Source of the DNA: Bacillus sp. FJAT-27264
GTDB lineage: Bacteria > Bacillota > Bacilli > Paenibacillales > Paenibacillaceae
Length of the DNA stretch: 64,000 nucleotides
NCBI RefSeq assembly: GCF_001682855.1
Contig: NZ_MAQW01000029.1
Span: 473,019-537,018 of the forward strand
Direction: 5' to 3'
Shown here: positions 7,971 to 15,581 of the stretch, in pieces
Numbering within the stretch: position 1 is the stretch's first letter
How the letters are laid out: each line of letters begins with the position of its first letter
The notes under the pieces: model-generated
Seen by the model: only the letters and a program-made list of their open reading frames with translations
The model's database searches: none
What the model was told of the DNA's origin: nothing
Position numbers and translations under genes: made by a program

Positions 7971-8771
7971 TTATATTTCATTTTCTTTAATCATCTTTTC
8001 AATTATGTCTGCCTTCCAAACAATTCCTAGTTGCGCCTTAAACTCATCATCAGCCCCTATCCTACCAGAGTATACACCAACAAATTTAGTTCTATATCTA
8101 CTAGTTATCTTTTTTTGACTATCCATTAATGTTATTGGTCGTCTCTCCTTATAAATTACTGGTGATCCAGACATCCCCGATCTCGATGCTGTATCTACAT
8201 ACAGCATCGGCAAACCTTCAATGTCTATACTGGGCTCACTAGCTATACTACCTCTTTTCCAAATTGGTAGTCCTCCGCCTCCGTCCACCCCAAAAGGATA
8301 GCCTAAAATAAACACATCCTCTCTCACTAGTGGGGTTGTGTCTTCGTTATAAGCATCGCCTAGCATATTTATCGGAAAAATTCGATACTCCTCAGGAGTA
8401 ATTACTGGAATTATTGCAACGTCTATATATCTGTGACCCTCTTTCCATTCGAACCAAGTAGGCTCGTCACTCTCAGTATACAATTTTATATTGAGTGATT
8501 TTAAATCCATATAAACATCTTGTTGGAAAAATAAATTAACTTTCAATATATTTGGAATAGCTCCGTGTTGATTTAATGTCTCTCCCGTGATTGAATTTCT
8601 ACCACTCACAACATGCCAGTTTGTAACCAGATAATTTCTTTCGTTATATTGGTAAAAAAAACATGTTGCATTAGACAACTTCATCTCATTAAACATTACT
8701 TCAGCGTAATATGAAGAATATGAAAACTCATCTATCTCATTCTCATCTATAATTATCATCTCGTTAGACAT
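7971..8771 (-). CDS. trypsin-like serine protease
   Basis: This 266-residue cytoplasmic-type chymotrypsin-fold protease has no signal peptide or membrane helix. The catalytic triad is visible: His53 in TNWHVVSG, Asp117 in YIDVAIIPV and Ser201 in RSGMSGSPVIY, with an extended GYPFGVDGGGGLP loop between. ATG 8771 is preferred over 8780 because GGAGG lies ten bases before the former and abuts the latter. The gene is isolated, ends six bases from ssrA copy B, and is much more AT-rich than the core genes. Stand-alone proteases of this kind occur as effectors in phage defence loci, but no partner sensor is adjacent, so a defence role is conjecture. Confidence 0.8.
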   Translation of the reverse strand: MSNEMIIIDENEIDEFSYSSYYAEVMFNEMKLSNATCFFYQYNERNYLVTNWHVVSGRNSITGETLNQHGAIPNILKVNLFFQQDVYMDLKSLNIKLYTESDEPTWFEWKEGHRYIDVAIIPVITPEEYRIFPINMLGDAYNEDTTPLVREDVFILGYPFGVDGGGGLPIWKRGSIASEPSIDIEGLPMLYVDTASRSGMSGSPVIYKERRPITLMDSQKKITSRYRTKFVGVYSGRIGADDEFKAQLGIVWKADIIEKMIKENEI

Positions 8772-8780
8772 ACATTCCAT

Positions 8781-9010
8781 TCCTCCAATAGATCACTTTT
8801 TCAACTGTAAGATTATTGCCTATTCATTGAGTTTCTACACAAACATGAGTACATATGTATCTAATTGGCCACCAACATCTTTAAGAAATCGGAATCCATT
8901 ACACTAATAATTCCACACGATAAGTCCACTTTAAATTATTTTATTTGGTTTATGAGAACTGAATTCTATTACAATGTGCCACAATACTCCTCCCATACAA
9001 AATCCCAATT
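8781..9010. other. intergenic, no feature seen
   Basis: This AT-rich stretch lies upstream of the protease gene and downstream of the relic at 9011. It should contain the protease promoter, but I see no clear boxes or RNA structure. Confidence 0.3.
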
Positions 9011-9270
9011 CTATTTACAAACCGATCCGTGATTGTGCACCTGCTTCGTTTCCTCATCATTTGTACTTGCGATACAAACTTGCCTCTCATTTGATGCAAT
9101 ATTTGCGCATTCTTGACCTCTGCATGCAGTACTCCAATCAACCTTTGATTACCAAGATTCACAGACACAATATACTCTTTCGGAAAATCAAGCCCATTTA
9201 CTCCTATTGACAGCATTTCTTGCCCAACCTTCTTTCTGTATTAACCCCATTCGTATCTCAGGAAATAATA
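9011..9270 (-). pseudogene. frameshifted relic of the 130-aa paralogue at 12782-13174
   Basis: The minus strand encodes MLSIGVNGLDFPKEYI... and ...IGVLHAE, matching VLSIGLYETVVPEEFI... and IGLLDAE in the gene at 12782-13174. After a one-base shift it continues CANIASNERQVCIASTNDEE..., matching SADVASNDWYVCFLATSDEG. It ends HGSVCK-TAG where the intact paralogue ends HGAVCNCG. Similarity at the DNA level continues to about 9270, covering the last half of the gene. There is no start codon for the N-terminal half. The family is unknown. Confidence 0.75.
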
Positions 9271-9344
9271 CTATAAATCCTAAATAATGAAACCAATTAT
9301 TTACATGACGCGTATACCTTAGTTAACAATATTGGAGGCCAACG

Positions 9345-9428
9345 ATGGTAAATAGAAGAGGCATTAAAACTAGAAGTATTAGAGGTAATAACGCTAATAG
9401 AAATGATAGGGGGAATCAACATGAATAA
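9345..9428 (+). CDS. 27-residue basic leader ORF
   Basis: A GGAGG (9334-9338) stands seven bases before ATG 9345. The frame encodes 27 residues rich in Arg and Asn (MVNRRGIKTRSIRGNNANRN...) and stops at 9428. Its TAA lies inside the sequence ATGAATAA, whose ATG (9421) starts the membrane protein. The arrangement suggests translational coupling, or a leader peptide controlling the next gene. No homologue is recognised. Confidence 0.5.
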   Translation: MVNRRGIKTRSIRGNNANRNDRGNQHE

Positions 9429-10464
9429 AATTGGATTCACTGCAAAACACCACTCAAATAAATATTATCTATTCTTTAAATTGCTCAGAAGTTCACTCGC
9501 TATTCTATTACCAATAGCATTAACAATTTCAATAATTTACATTATGACCATCTTCCCTTCTCACAAAGCTTGGATATTTGCCAATGGATCACCTCAAAAT
9601 ATTAGCATTTCTAACTTTAGTGGAAGAATTGACAGCAAGGCAATGGCTATTACATCAAAAACCAGATTAAATGGGTTAATACTGAATCAGCAGCCTCTAT
9701 TACTAAACATAAATGGTGATAATTTTCAACTAGAACCAGGGGATCTACAAATTAAGTATGGATATACAAATTTAAATGTTTGGGATAGTATTCATTCAGA
9801 TACGTTGATTCAATTTGATATGCTTGATATGCAGTTAAGTGAACTTAATATTTCAAAAAAATATTTTCTGCAAAGATTTAACGATCTTCCAAGTACGTAT
9901 TCATTAAGTATAAACTCATATAAAGATGAGAACTATTTCACTGGCAGTCTATATGAGAAGAATTTCACACTCAGCCTTCAAGGGAATTTAGGCGTTTTCA
10001 TTAAGAAAAAAAAGTACGAATCTAACAGTCCAATTTATACATTGAATTTTACCAATCCCGTTGAAAAACAGGCCTCTCATTTTCAATTTATGAACTTTGA
10101 TAATATGGATTTAATGATACCCTCAGAAAAGGGAGAACTTATGTTCACCGGCGATGGGGGCAAATCAAGTTTTTTCTTTGAAACAGGAGACTTAAAGTTC
10201 AATCAAACCACCAGTGAGAAGCAATATAGTTTAAACGGGAAACAATTAATGGTTGATTCCCTAGAAGAGGAGAAATTAAAAATCGCATACTCGTTAACCC
10301 GCGAAAACCATATGGAGATATATGGAAATATCAAAAATGGTACATTAACCGGAAATAGTCTTTTCTTAACTTATAATCAGTGGATAATTGAAAATATGTC
10401 AACGGTTCTTGAAGCTCTAATTCTGACTTTGCTAGGATTAATCATTGTTAAGAAAAGCAACTAA
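9421..10464 (+). CDS. AT-rich membrane-anchored protein of unknown function
   Basis: This 347-residue protein has one membrane helix near the N-terminus (about residues 22-47, LRSSLAILLPIALTISIIYI) and a second at the extreme C-terminus (about 322-342, followed by KKSN). The 270 residues between are mostly predicted beta-strand and Asn/Ser-rich, so they probably lie on the outer face of the membrane. ATG 9421 follows AGGGGG by seven bases; an upstream in-frame ATG at 9403 has no site. I recognise no family. It is the only rightward gene in the accessory region, is convergent with the flanking ssrA copy C, and uses very AT-rich codons. Confidence 0.6.
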   Translation: MNKIGFTAKHHSNKYYLFFKLLRSSLAILLPIALTISIIYIMTIFPSHKAWIFANGSPQNISISNFSGRIDSKAMAITSKTRLNGLILNQQPLLLNINGDNFQLEPGDLQIKYGYTNLNVWDSIHSDTLIQFDMLDMQLSELNISKKYFLQRFNDLPSTYSLSINSYKDENYFTGSLYEKNFTLSLQGNLGVFIKKKKYESNSPIYTLNFTNPVEKQASHFQFMNFDNMDLMIPSEKGELMFTGDGGKSSFFFETGDLKFNQTTSEKQYSLNGKQLMVDSLEEEKLKIAYSLTRENHMEIYGNIKNGTLTGNSLFLTYNQWIIENMSTVLEALILTLLGLIIVKKSN

Positions 10465-10479
10465 ATTCAACTATTAATT

Positions 10480-10515
10480 AAGTAAAAGACACCTCTCAAG
10501 GTGTCTCTTACTTTT
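10480..10515. terminator. terminator between the membrane protein and ssrA copy C
   Basis: AAGTAAAAGACACC pairs with GGTGTCTCTTACTTTT. It can serve the rightward membrane protein gene, and it occupies the same place relative to ssrA copy C as the terminator of the intact ssrA. Confidence 0.8.
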
Positions 10516-10523
10516 ACTCTATA

Positions 10524-10736
10524 TGGAGCCCAAAGATAACGGCACATAAGTTTCTACGAGTGTAGTCACAGTTTTGATGCCACCCAAGTATCACCCCGTA
10601 ACCGGATATACGTTGGGTCAGCCTGATTATCTTCTTCCGTTGACCCCAGGTGGAGATGTCTGCGTATCCCACTAAAGTCGGGCCCCTGTGTCGGCACATA
10701 GGCGATGCAGAGGAGGAGTTCGCTAACAGATTATTA
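10524..10736 (-). repeat. partial ssrA, copy C, with deleted T-arm
   Basis: These 213 bases closely match the intact tmRNA from the 3' terminus back to the tag stop codons. About 24 bases of the T-arm (the GAGGGGAGTCGAACCCC part) are cleanly missing just inside the terminal GGCTCCA stem. The match breaks off exactly at the TTATTA that corresponds to the tandem tag stops. Divergence is lower than in copy B. Confidence 0.88.
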
Positions 10737-12089
10737 ATATTTGCCTGGAATTTTTGTGACTCTTATAGGTATAATAATCTCTCTAGGTTCAGGAAATTGT
10801 TCACATATAATATTTCCAACTATATCAAATTCACCTTCTTTTAATGCAACTAGTTCTACATCTTCTTTAAAACCTACTTTCCTTGAGTGAATTAAAGAGT
10901 TTATTTTAATCGTTATTTTATTCTCCTCAACCCAAAGGTAAGTATTAGAGTTCGAACTGGTTAACTTTCTAATTCGAGCTGCCCCCATTAATTTCGGCAT
11001 TGGCATACCTATATTGGAAGGGAATAGCTTATCCAGCTTACCTATCCCCATTGCATCAACATGTCTTTTTTCAATTTCTTTTTGGGCTCTCTTTATTGGA
11101 TTTGGAGGAAAATAATCTGGTCTGGTTGGTTTTTCCCATTCATCCTCAGAACCCTTTTCAATTATCAAGACTTCTTTAGGGAATCTCAAATCTATATATA
11201 TAGACTCAGCTTTTTGGTTTCCAGAGTTAATGATATCTATAGACAAATCTACTCGTTTATATTGAATACGAGTATATTTCTCTAATGCCTCATTGTACTC
11301 TTGAACATCTTCCGGAATTGGAAGCAACTTGTTGTATTTATCGATCTCTTCTGATGTAATATATTGATGGTATCCTTCTAGTTCGTCATAGTTCAGCTTC
11401 TCAAAATGTTCGATATCATAATGTACCCTCTCCAGTTCAAAATAAGGAGACTCTGAATCATTTAAGACAACTTCTATATTTGGTTCTCTAGTAACCAGGT
11501 TAGTCTTTATTGTTTGTGAGGCCAACCTCTGATTAATGACTTGCAAACGTTCGATCTCAAGGTTTAATTCATCTAGTTTATCGGCTCGAATCCAACCAGT
11601 CCTAGGGTTCTCTCCCATTTCGCTAACTAATGAAGCTGTAACCAGATTCGCCAAATGATCAGGATTAGTCCAATCTTTTGAATTCAATGTCCCTGAACGA
11701 ACTTTTTGATTGATAAAGTTATGCAGTTTCTCCTCATGGTCATGGCTCTCTCGATCATTCGGTAAAAGCGGCATTGAGTTCCGGTCAATTACAAAACTTA
11801 ATATAGGAATATTTAATTGCTTGGCGTAATCAAATTCCATTTCGGTATAACTTTTTCCGGTATTACTATCAATGGAACCATAGCGATGACCTATGATTAA
11901 CACATAGTAATCACAGTCTTTTAAAACGTCTTGAATGTACTGCCATTGAGTTCGATTGGATGCCGTAAAGTTTTCCATTCCAATCGGGATATGCTTTAGA
12001 CTAAGTATCGTCTCGATAACTTTGCCTCTTGGTTGAACAAGATCATTGTACGTCGAACTTATAAAGATTTGATATTTCTTTTTTGACAT
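10734..12089 (-). CDS. DUF4062-domain protein
   Basis: This is a 451-residue soluble protein. Residues 1-95 form a DUF4062 domain (MSKKKYQIFISSTYNDLVQPR..., then CDYYVLIIGHRYGS and SYTEMEFDYAKQLNIPILSFV), a TIR/nucleotide-hydrolase-like fold often found in STAND and other immunity-related proteins. A coiled segment follows near 170-195, then an unrecognised beta-rich C-terminal domain (about 250-451). ATG 12089 is chosen for the AGGAAGTGA site; a longer frame from 12200 lacks one. The stop codon lies inside ssrA copy C. The gene is isolated, so any role in phage defence is inference from the domain and island setting. Confidence 0.78.
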   Translation of the reverse strand: MSKKKYQIFISSTYNDLVQPRGKVIETILSLKHIPIGMENFTASNRTQWQYIQDVLKDCDYYVLIIGHRYGSIDSNTGKSYTEMEFDYAKQLNIPILSFVIDRNSMPLLPNDRESHDHEEKLHNFINQKVRSGTLNSKDWTNPDHLANLVTASLVSEMGENPRTGWIRADKLDELNLEIERLQVINQRLASQTIKTNLVTREPNIEVVLNDSESPYFELERVHYDIEHFEKLNYDELEGYHQYITSEEIDKYNKLLPIPEDVQEYNEALEKYTRIQYKRVDLSIDIINSGNQKAESIYIDLRFPKEVLIIEKGSEDEWEKPTRPDYFPPNPIKRAQKEIEKRHVDAMGIGKLDKLFPSNIGMPMPKLMGAARIRKLTSSNSNTYLWVEENKITIKINSLIHSRKVGFKEDVELVALKEGEFDIVGNIICEQFPEPREIIIPIRVTKIPGKY

Positions 12090-12421
12090 AACATCACTTC
12101 CTAAGGCATATTTATTCTTCAGAACTATACTTTGTGTCAGAAAGCACACTACTATTTGACCATCTATAATACAATAAACCATCCTCATTTGTAGATTCAT
12201 TTATTACACAATCACAAAAAATAATTCTGTTTTTATATCATTTACTATGTAGAGAAATCCCTATATCTTAGGAACAACAGCATTAAGAACCGACGCCAAC
12301 CACAACAACTCACCAGCCCCAAACATGATCTGAGCTAACGGAAGATGCCTGCTGTATTTTTGCTGATGTAACTTCGCAATATAAGGTAAGCCTTTGTAAC
12401 ACTTTCTGGCACATCCTTAGA
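12090..12421. other. intergenic, no intact gene
   Basis: This AT-rich region is upstream of the DUF4062 gene and presumably contains its promoter. I see no intact reading frame with a ribosome binding site and no RNA gene. Confidence 0.3.
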
Positions 12422-12733
12422 TTATATCAGCGTTACTGCAACAATCTGATCTACAATGTTCTCAGTTACAACCTGTTCGGCATTGAGTCCAGATATACGA
12501 AGATCCTTTCCTTCCAACTTCGCTATCCACTGTTCCCCATGCTCATTTACATAAAATACGAAAAGTATGTACCACTCTGATCGCCTACTGCCCACAATGG
12601 TGAGTCTTTGCCCTGTATACTAATGCGAAGCTCGGCCGACAATCTTGACACTCCCTTCAATATATTGGAATAATACATACCAATATTCCCATACCATGAA
12701 TTGACTGTCAAAGCATTTTGTCGGCCGAGCTAT
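12422..12733 (-). pseudogene. frameshifted gene relic, family unknown
   Basis: Two overlapping minus-strand frames join into a protein-like sequence. The first reads ...NSWYGNIGMYYSNILKGVSR then SAELRISIQGKDSPLWAVGD. After a one-base shift near 12563 it continues FYVNEHGEQWIAKLEGKD and RISGLNAEQVVTENIVDQIV, ending at the TAA at 12422. No start codon remains. I cannot name the family. Confidence 0.45.
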
Positions 12734-12781
12734 TCAAAATTTCATTACAATATGCCTACAATGTTCTTCTCATACAAAATC

Positions 12782-13174
12782 TCATCCACAGTTGCAAACC
12801 GCACCGTGATATGCACCTGCTTCACTTCCCTCATCACTCGTAGCCAGGAAACAAACATACCAATCATTTGATGCAACATCTGCAGACTCTGCACCCTCTG
12901 CATCCAGCAATCCGATTAACGTTTGAATATCATATTTCACATATGCAATGAATTCTTCCGGCACCACGGTTTCATACAGTCCTATCGACAACACCTCATA
13001 CTCCGCCTTCTTCTCCGTCAACCCTGTCTGCATCTCATCCAACATCTCCTGATGAACCGACTTGCCATTGCCTATCTCTTTTATCACATCCACAAGCTTC
13101 TCCAAAAATGAAATCTCAGCCTTCAAGCTAGACGCATGAGCAATAACATGCTTCTTTTTCTCGTTATGGTACAT
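12782..13174 (-). CDS. small coiled-coil hypothetical protein
   Basis: This 130-residue soluble protein starts at ATG 13174, where a GGAGGA site lies ten bases upstream; a frame from 13204 would add ten residues but has no site. The N-terminal 70 residues are strongly helical and probably coiled coil (KAEISFLEKLVDVIKEI, then EMLDEMQTGLTEKKAEYEVLS). The C-terminal part is acidic and ends in a Cys-x-Cys-Gly tail (AVCNCG). A decayed paralogue lies at 9011-9270 in the neighbouring island, so related elements probably carried the gene. The function is unknown. Confidence 0.6.
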   Translation of the reverse strand: MYHNEKKKHVIAHASSLKAEISFLEKLVDVIKEIGNGKSVHQEMLDEMQTGLTEKKAEYEVLSIGLYETVVPEEFIAYVKYDIQTLIGLLDAEGAESADVASNDWYVCFLATSDEGSEAGAYHGAVCNCG

Positions 13175-13441
13175 GTGAATCTCTTCCTCCAACTGATTGT
13201 CCATCGAAAACGCAGAAGAGTCGTTCTGAGTTTATTTAAAAAACTTCCTCATTCCGTTCTTTCCGCCAGCCTAGATAAGAGCAAGACTCCTTTCCCTACC
13301 GCATGTAACCACCGCATACATATTATCGTTGACCCTCTTTATACGTGTGGATGTAGAGTTTCCGACCATTCTTGATCTGCATTTATCCCATACCATAACT
13401 CATCGCAACCAGAAAGGAGGAACCGACTTCGAACCAAATAA
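13175..13441. other. intergenic, no feature seen
   Basis: This gap lies between the small coiled-coil gene and the recombinase relic. I find no convincing reading frame, hairpin or repeat in it. Confidence 0.3.
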
Positions 13442-14298
13442 TTAATGCGTTTCATTACCGCTATTGTTGCGTTGCTCAGCAACAGTCTGGTACTGCTCAA
13501 ATAGTTCCTTAGTAATAAGTGCCGGATGGATATTCTCCTTAATAATCCATTCGGAACGATCCCTCTATTTCTTCCCCTTTGTTTGATAATCTTGTTAGTT
13601 ACATACTTTGCGACCAATGTATGATTCATTGAAAATGATAGCTCGAATAGTAATGTGTAGGCACTCTTTGTTCGTTCAGCACAGATACAATTTTATGATA
13701 TTTTTTGTTTCAAAAGCATATTGATTGGATAACCAGCGAGTCAAATGAACTTCTTCACGTGGCTCCGATACCACACAGATTTCGTCTTCTGATTCCCCAT
13801 TACAATGTGTTCTGTCCTGTATCCATATGGAGTGTACCACCGTTGTTGTATCATTACTTCAAATTCTGCGTCATGCCCTTTCTTACTTCTGTTGCCAAAT
13901 TTGTGTTAAAAAACTCAGAAATGATTTCGAACATCCCTTTCAGCAACATGTCCTAGGTTGTATCCGCCTCGGCCTGCCCCGCAACCAAGGTGACCCTCAC
14001 GTCGCATTGATTAAGTAATGCTTTGTAGATGACATTGTCGTCCCGCTTACGAGAAAACGGATCAAACTTATGAACAATAACCGCATCGAACGGTCGGTTT
14101 GAGCGTTTAGCTAATCATCTTCTGAAACTCAGGTCGCTCATCTGTTTTAATCGACTTTCCTGTTTCAATGAAATCGTTGACGATGATCCATCCTTTCTCC
14201 AGAAAATATTGCTGAATGGCCTTAACTTGTGCTGGAATAGACAATTCCTTCTTTGCTTGACTATCTGAAGATACACGGACATAATAGAAAATTCTCAT
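13442..14298 (-). pseudogene. large serine recombinase, multiply frameshifted
   Basis: The start (ATG 14298 with GGGAAGTG) encodes MRIFYYVRVSSDSQAKKELS with the resolvase Y-x-R-V-S-S-D-x-Q box holding the catalytic Ser. A frameshift near 14107 leads to RPFDAVIVHKFDPFSRKRDD. An in-frame TAG interrupts it before MLLKGMFEIISEFFNTNLAT. Later fragments read TPYGYR, KIVSVLNEQRVPT, AIIFNESYIGR and WIIKENIHPALITKELFEQY, all in the usual order for large serine integrases. At least three frame breaks make it non-functional. It probably once mobilised the island between ssrA copies C and D. Confidence 0.82.
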
Positions 14299-14337
14299 AA
14301 ATACACTTCCCTCTGGTATTTCGAATTTTGAGCATAA

Positions 14338-14376
14338 AAAGCAGGTATACCCATGTAGGCATACCTGCTGATAAAT
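14338..14376 (-). terminator. strong hairpin/terminator
   Basis: On the minus strand GCAGGTATGCC and GGTATACCTGC form an 11-bp stem (one mismatch) followed by TTTTT. It directly follows the short open fragment at 14395-14513. Confidence 0.7.
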
Positions 14377-14394
14377 GAAACCATTATTACTCGG

Positions 14395-14513
14395 ACTGCC
14401 CGCCACTCATTAAGGAAGTCCGGTTGGCATTCCACAGTTCCCTGTCGATAATAGAATGATGCATACCTTCGGTCATGATCAAATCATCCGCACTACGATA
14501 ACAAAAAAAGACA
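14395..14513 (-). pseudogene. C-terminal gene fragment
   Basis: An open minus-strand frame without a start codon reads TEGMHHSIIDRELWNANRTS and ends SGGQSE-TAA, followed by a strong terminator. The HxxIIDxELWxxN pattern resembles the recombinase-domain segment of large serine recombinases, so this may be the tail of a second such gene truncated at the ssrA copy D junction. The identification is tentative. Confidence 0.4.
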
Positions 14514-14531
14514 CCTTTAAAGGTGTCTTTT
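14503..14531 (-). terminator. ssrA-type terminator beside copy D
   Basis: AAAAAGACACC pairs with GGTGTCTTTT, immediately beyond ssrA copy D. The spacing matches that of the terminator next to the intact ssrA. Confidence 0.8.
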
Positions 14532-14545
14532 ACTAATACTCCATA

Positions 14546-14612
14546 TGAAGCCGAGGGGAGTCGAACCCCTGTCCGAAGGTAACGGCACATAAGTTTCTAC
14601 GAGTGTAGTTAC
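14546..14612 (-). repeat. partial ssrA 3' end, copy D
   Basis: These 67 bases are almost identical to the last 67 bases of the intact tmRNA, including a perfect T-arm. There is one change in the acceptor stem (GGAGCC to GAAGCC) and one or two elsewhere. It is the least diverged of the four fragments and borders the Fic module on the left. Confidence 0.9.
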
Positions 14613-14632
14613 ATCCACCATGCATTTTTAAA

Positions 14633-15220
14633 TTAATCTGCCTCTTCTATCAATAATTCCATCAATTGTCTTAATAAGCGATTATTCACAGGAGATTCGA
14701 TCATTGCCTCTAAAATTTTCTCCGCTTCAACGTTTGCCCAGTTTATAGAATAACCACACTCTAAAGCCAAACTGCGAATGAACTCACGTTGAACCCGACC
14801 ATTGCCTTCTCGAAAAGGATGAAGAACATTAAGTTCGGTTAAATAATGTGTCAGCCTATCCATAAAAGAAACTTTATCCAAGCCTTTTAATAACCCTTCT
14901 TGGTTGAGCTCAGTAAGCAGTAGATGGCACTGATCATTAAGAAATTTTATATGAGCAAAACGAAAATTGCCTTTTGAAATGTCTTCTTCACGAAGTTCCC
15001 CCGCAAAAGTATAGACATCCTTAAATATGAACTTATGAATATCACATAAGTGTTTCATATCAAACTTACCTTTTAATGGTTTTAAAGCAAGTATTCTTAA
15101 GCGATCTGCTGTTACTAACCGTTCATAAGTATCGAGTTGTTTTTGTTCTCGAAGATCAGGAATGTTAATTAAAACATCAGTTCCACGATAACAGTACTGA
15201 GAATCCTCATGTTCATACAT
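14633..15220 (-). CDS. Fic-domain AMP-transferase toxin
   Basis: This 195-residue Fic/DOC family protein carries the complete active-site motif HPFREGNGRVQR (catalytic His134, then Glu, Gly-Asn-Gly and Arg). It has the usual upstream helices and the flap region FAGELREEDISKGNFRFAHI. Fic enzymes transfer AMP (less often other groups) from ATP to target proteins; bacterial toxin versions modify, for example, topoisomerases. The protein lacks its own N-terminal or C-terminal inhibitory helix, which is instead in the small upstream gene. Its ATG overlaps that gene's end by eight bases, so translation is probably coupled. It is the only functional cargo between ssrA copy D and the intact ssrA. Confidence 0.9.
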   Translation of the reverse strand: MYEHEDSQYCYRGTDVLINIPDLREQKQLDTYERLVTADRLRILALKPLKGKFDMKHLCDIHKFIFKDVYTFAGELREEDISKGNFRFAHIKFLNDQCHLLLTELNQEGLLKGLDKVSFMDRLTHYLTELNVLHPFREGNGRVQREFIRSLALECGYSINWANVEAEKILEAMIESPVNNRLLRQLMELLIEEAD

Positions 15221-15434
15221 TTTTCGCCATTTCTAATGCACGAGCTAAAAAATCCGCATTTTTCATACGCCCGTTACTTCTGTCTAATAATAATTGATTT
15301 TCTTGTGGAGTAAGAATGATTCCTTCAATTGCAAGAGATGACTTTACATACAACAGAGCCACTTGATTTCGTTTTTTCAAACTTCTCAATAAGATCATTC
15401 CTTTGTGGGTCTGACTTACTACATTGATATGCAT
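15213..15434 (-). CDS. Fic antitoxin with SxxxEG inhibitory motif
   Basis: This small protein of 73 residues starts at ATG 15434 (AAGGTGG nine bases upstream; the longer frame to 15488 has no site). It contains SSLAIEGI at residues 32-39, matching the (S/T)xxxE(G/N) motif by which antitoxins such as VbhA push a Glu (here Glu37) into the Fic ATP pocket. It lies directly before the Fic gene and overlaps it, the standard antitoxin-first order of class I Fic modules. The rest of the protein is helical and could include a weak DNA-binding part, which I cannot confirm. Confidence 0.8.
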   Translation of the reverse strand: MHINVVSQTHKGMILLRSLKKRNQVALLYVKSSLAIEGIILTPQENQLLLDRSNGRMKNADFLARALEMAKNV

Positions 15435-15541
15435 TAAGCGTGTCCACCTTTCCTTCTGAATATACCTATATATATCATTATACCACATGTGAATCTTTCA
15501 TACCTTGGGACAAACAGCTTAAAACTAAATCATAAGCAAGC

Positions 15542-15569
15542 AAAAAAGCGACCCATCAGGGTCGCTTTT
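15542..15569 (-). terminator. ssrA terminator
   Basis: On the minus strand AAAAGCGACCC pairs with GGGTCGCTTTTTT, 13 bases after the tmRNA 3' end. Confidence 0.9.
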
Positions 15570-15581
15570 CAATACTCCATA

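Noticed and set aside
13339..13629. 96-codon minus-strand frame as a protein gene
   Set aside because: The recombinase-like amino acids appear in other frames of the same DNA. This frame is a by-product of the decayed serine recombinase.
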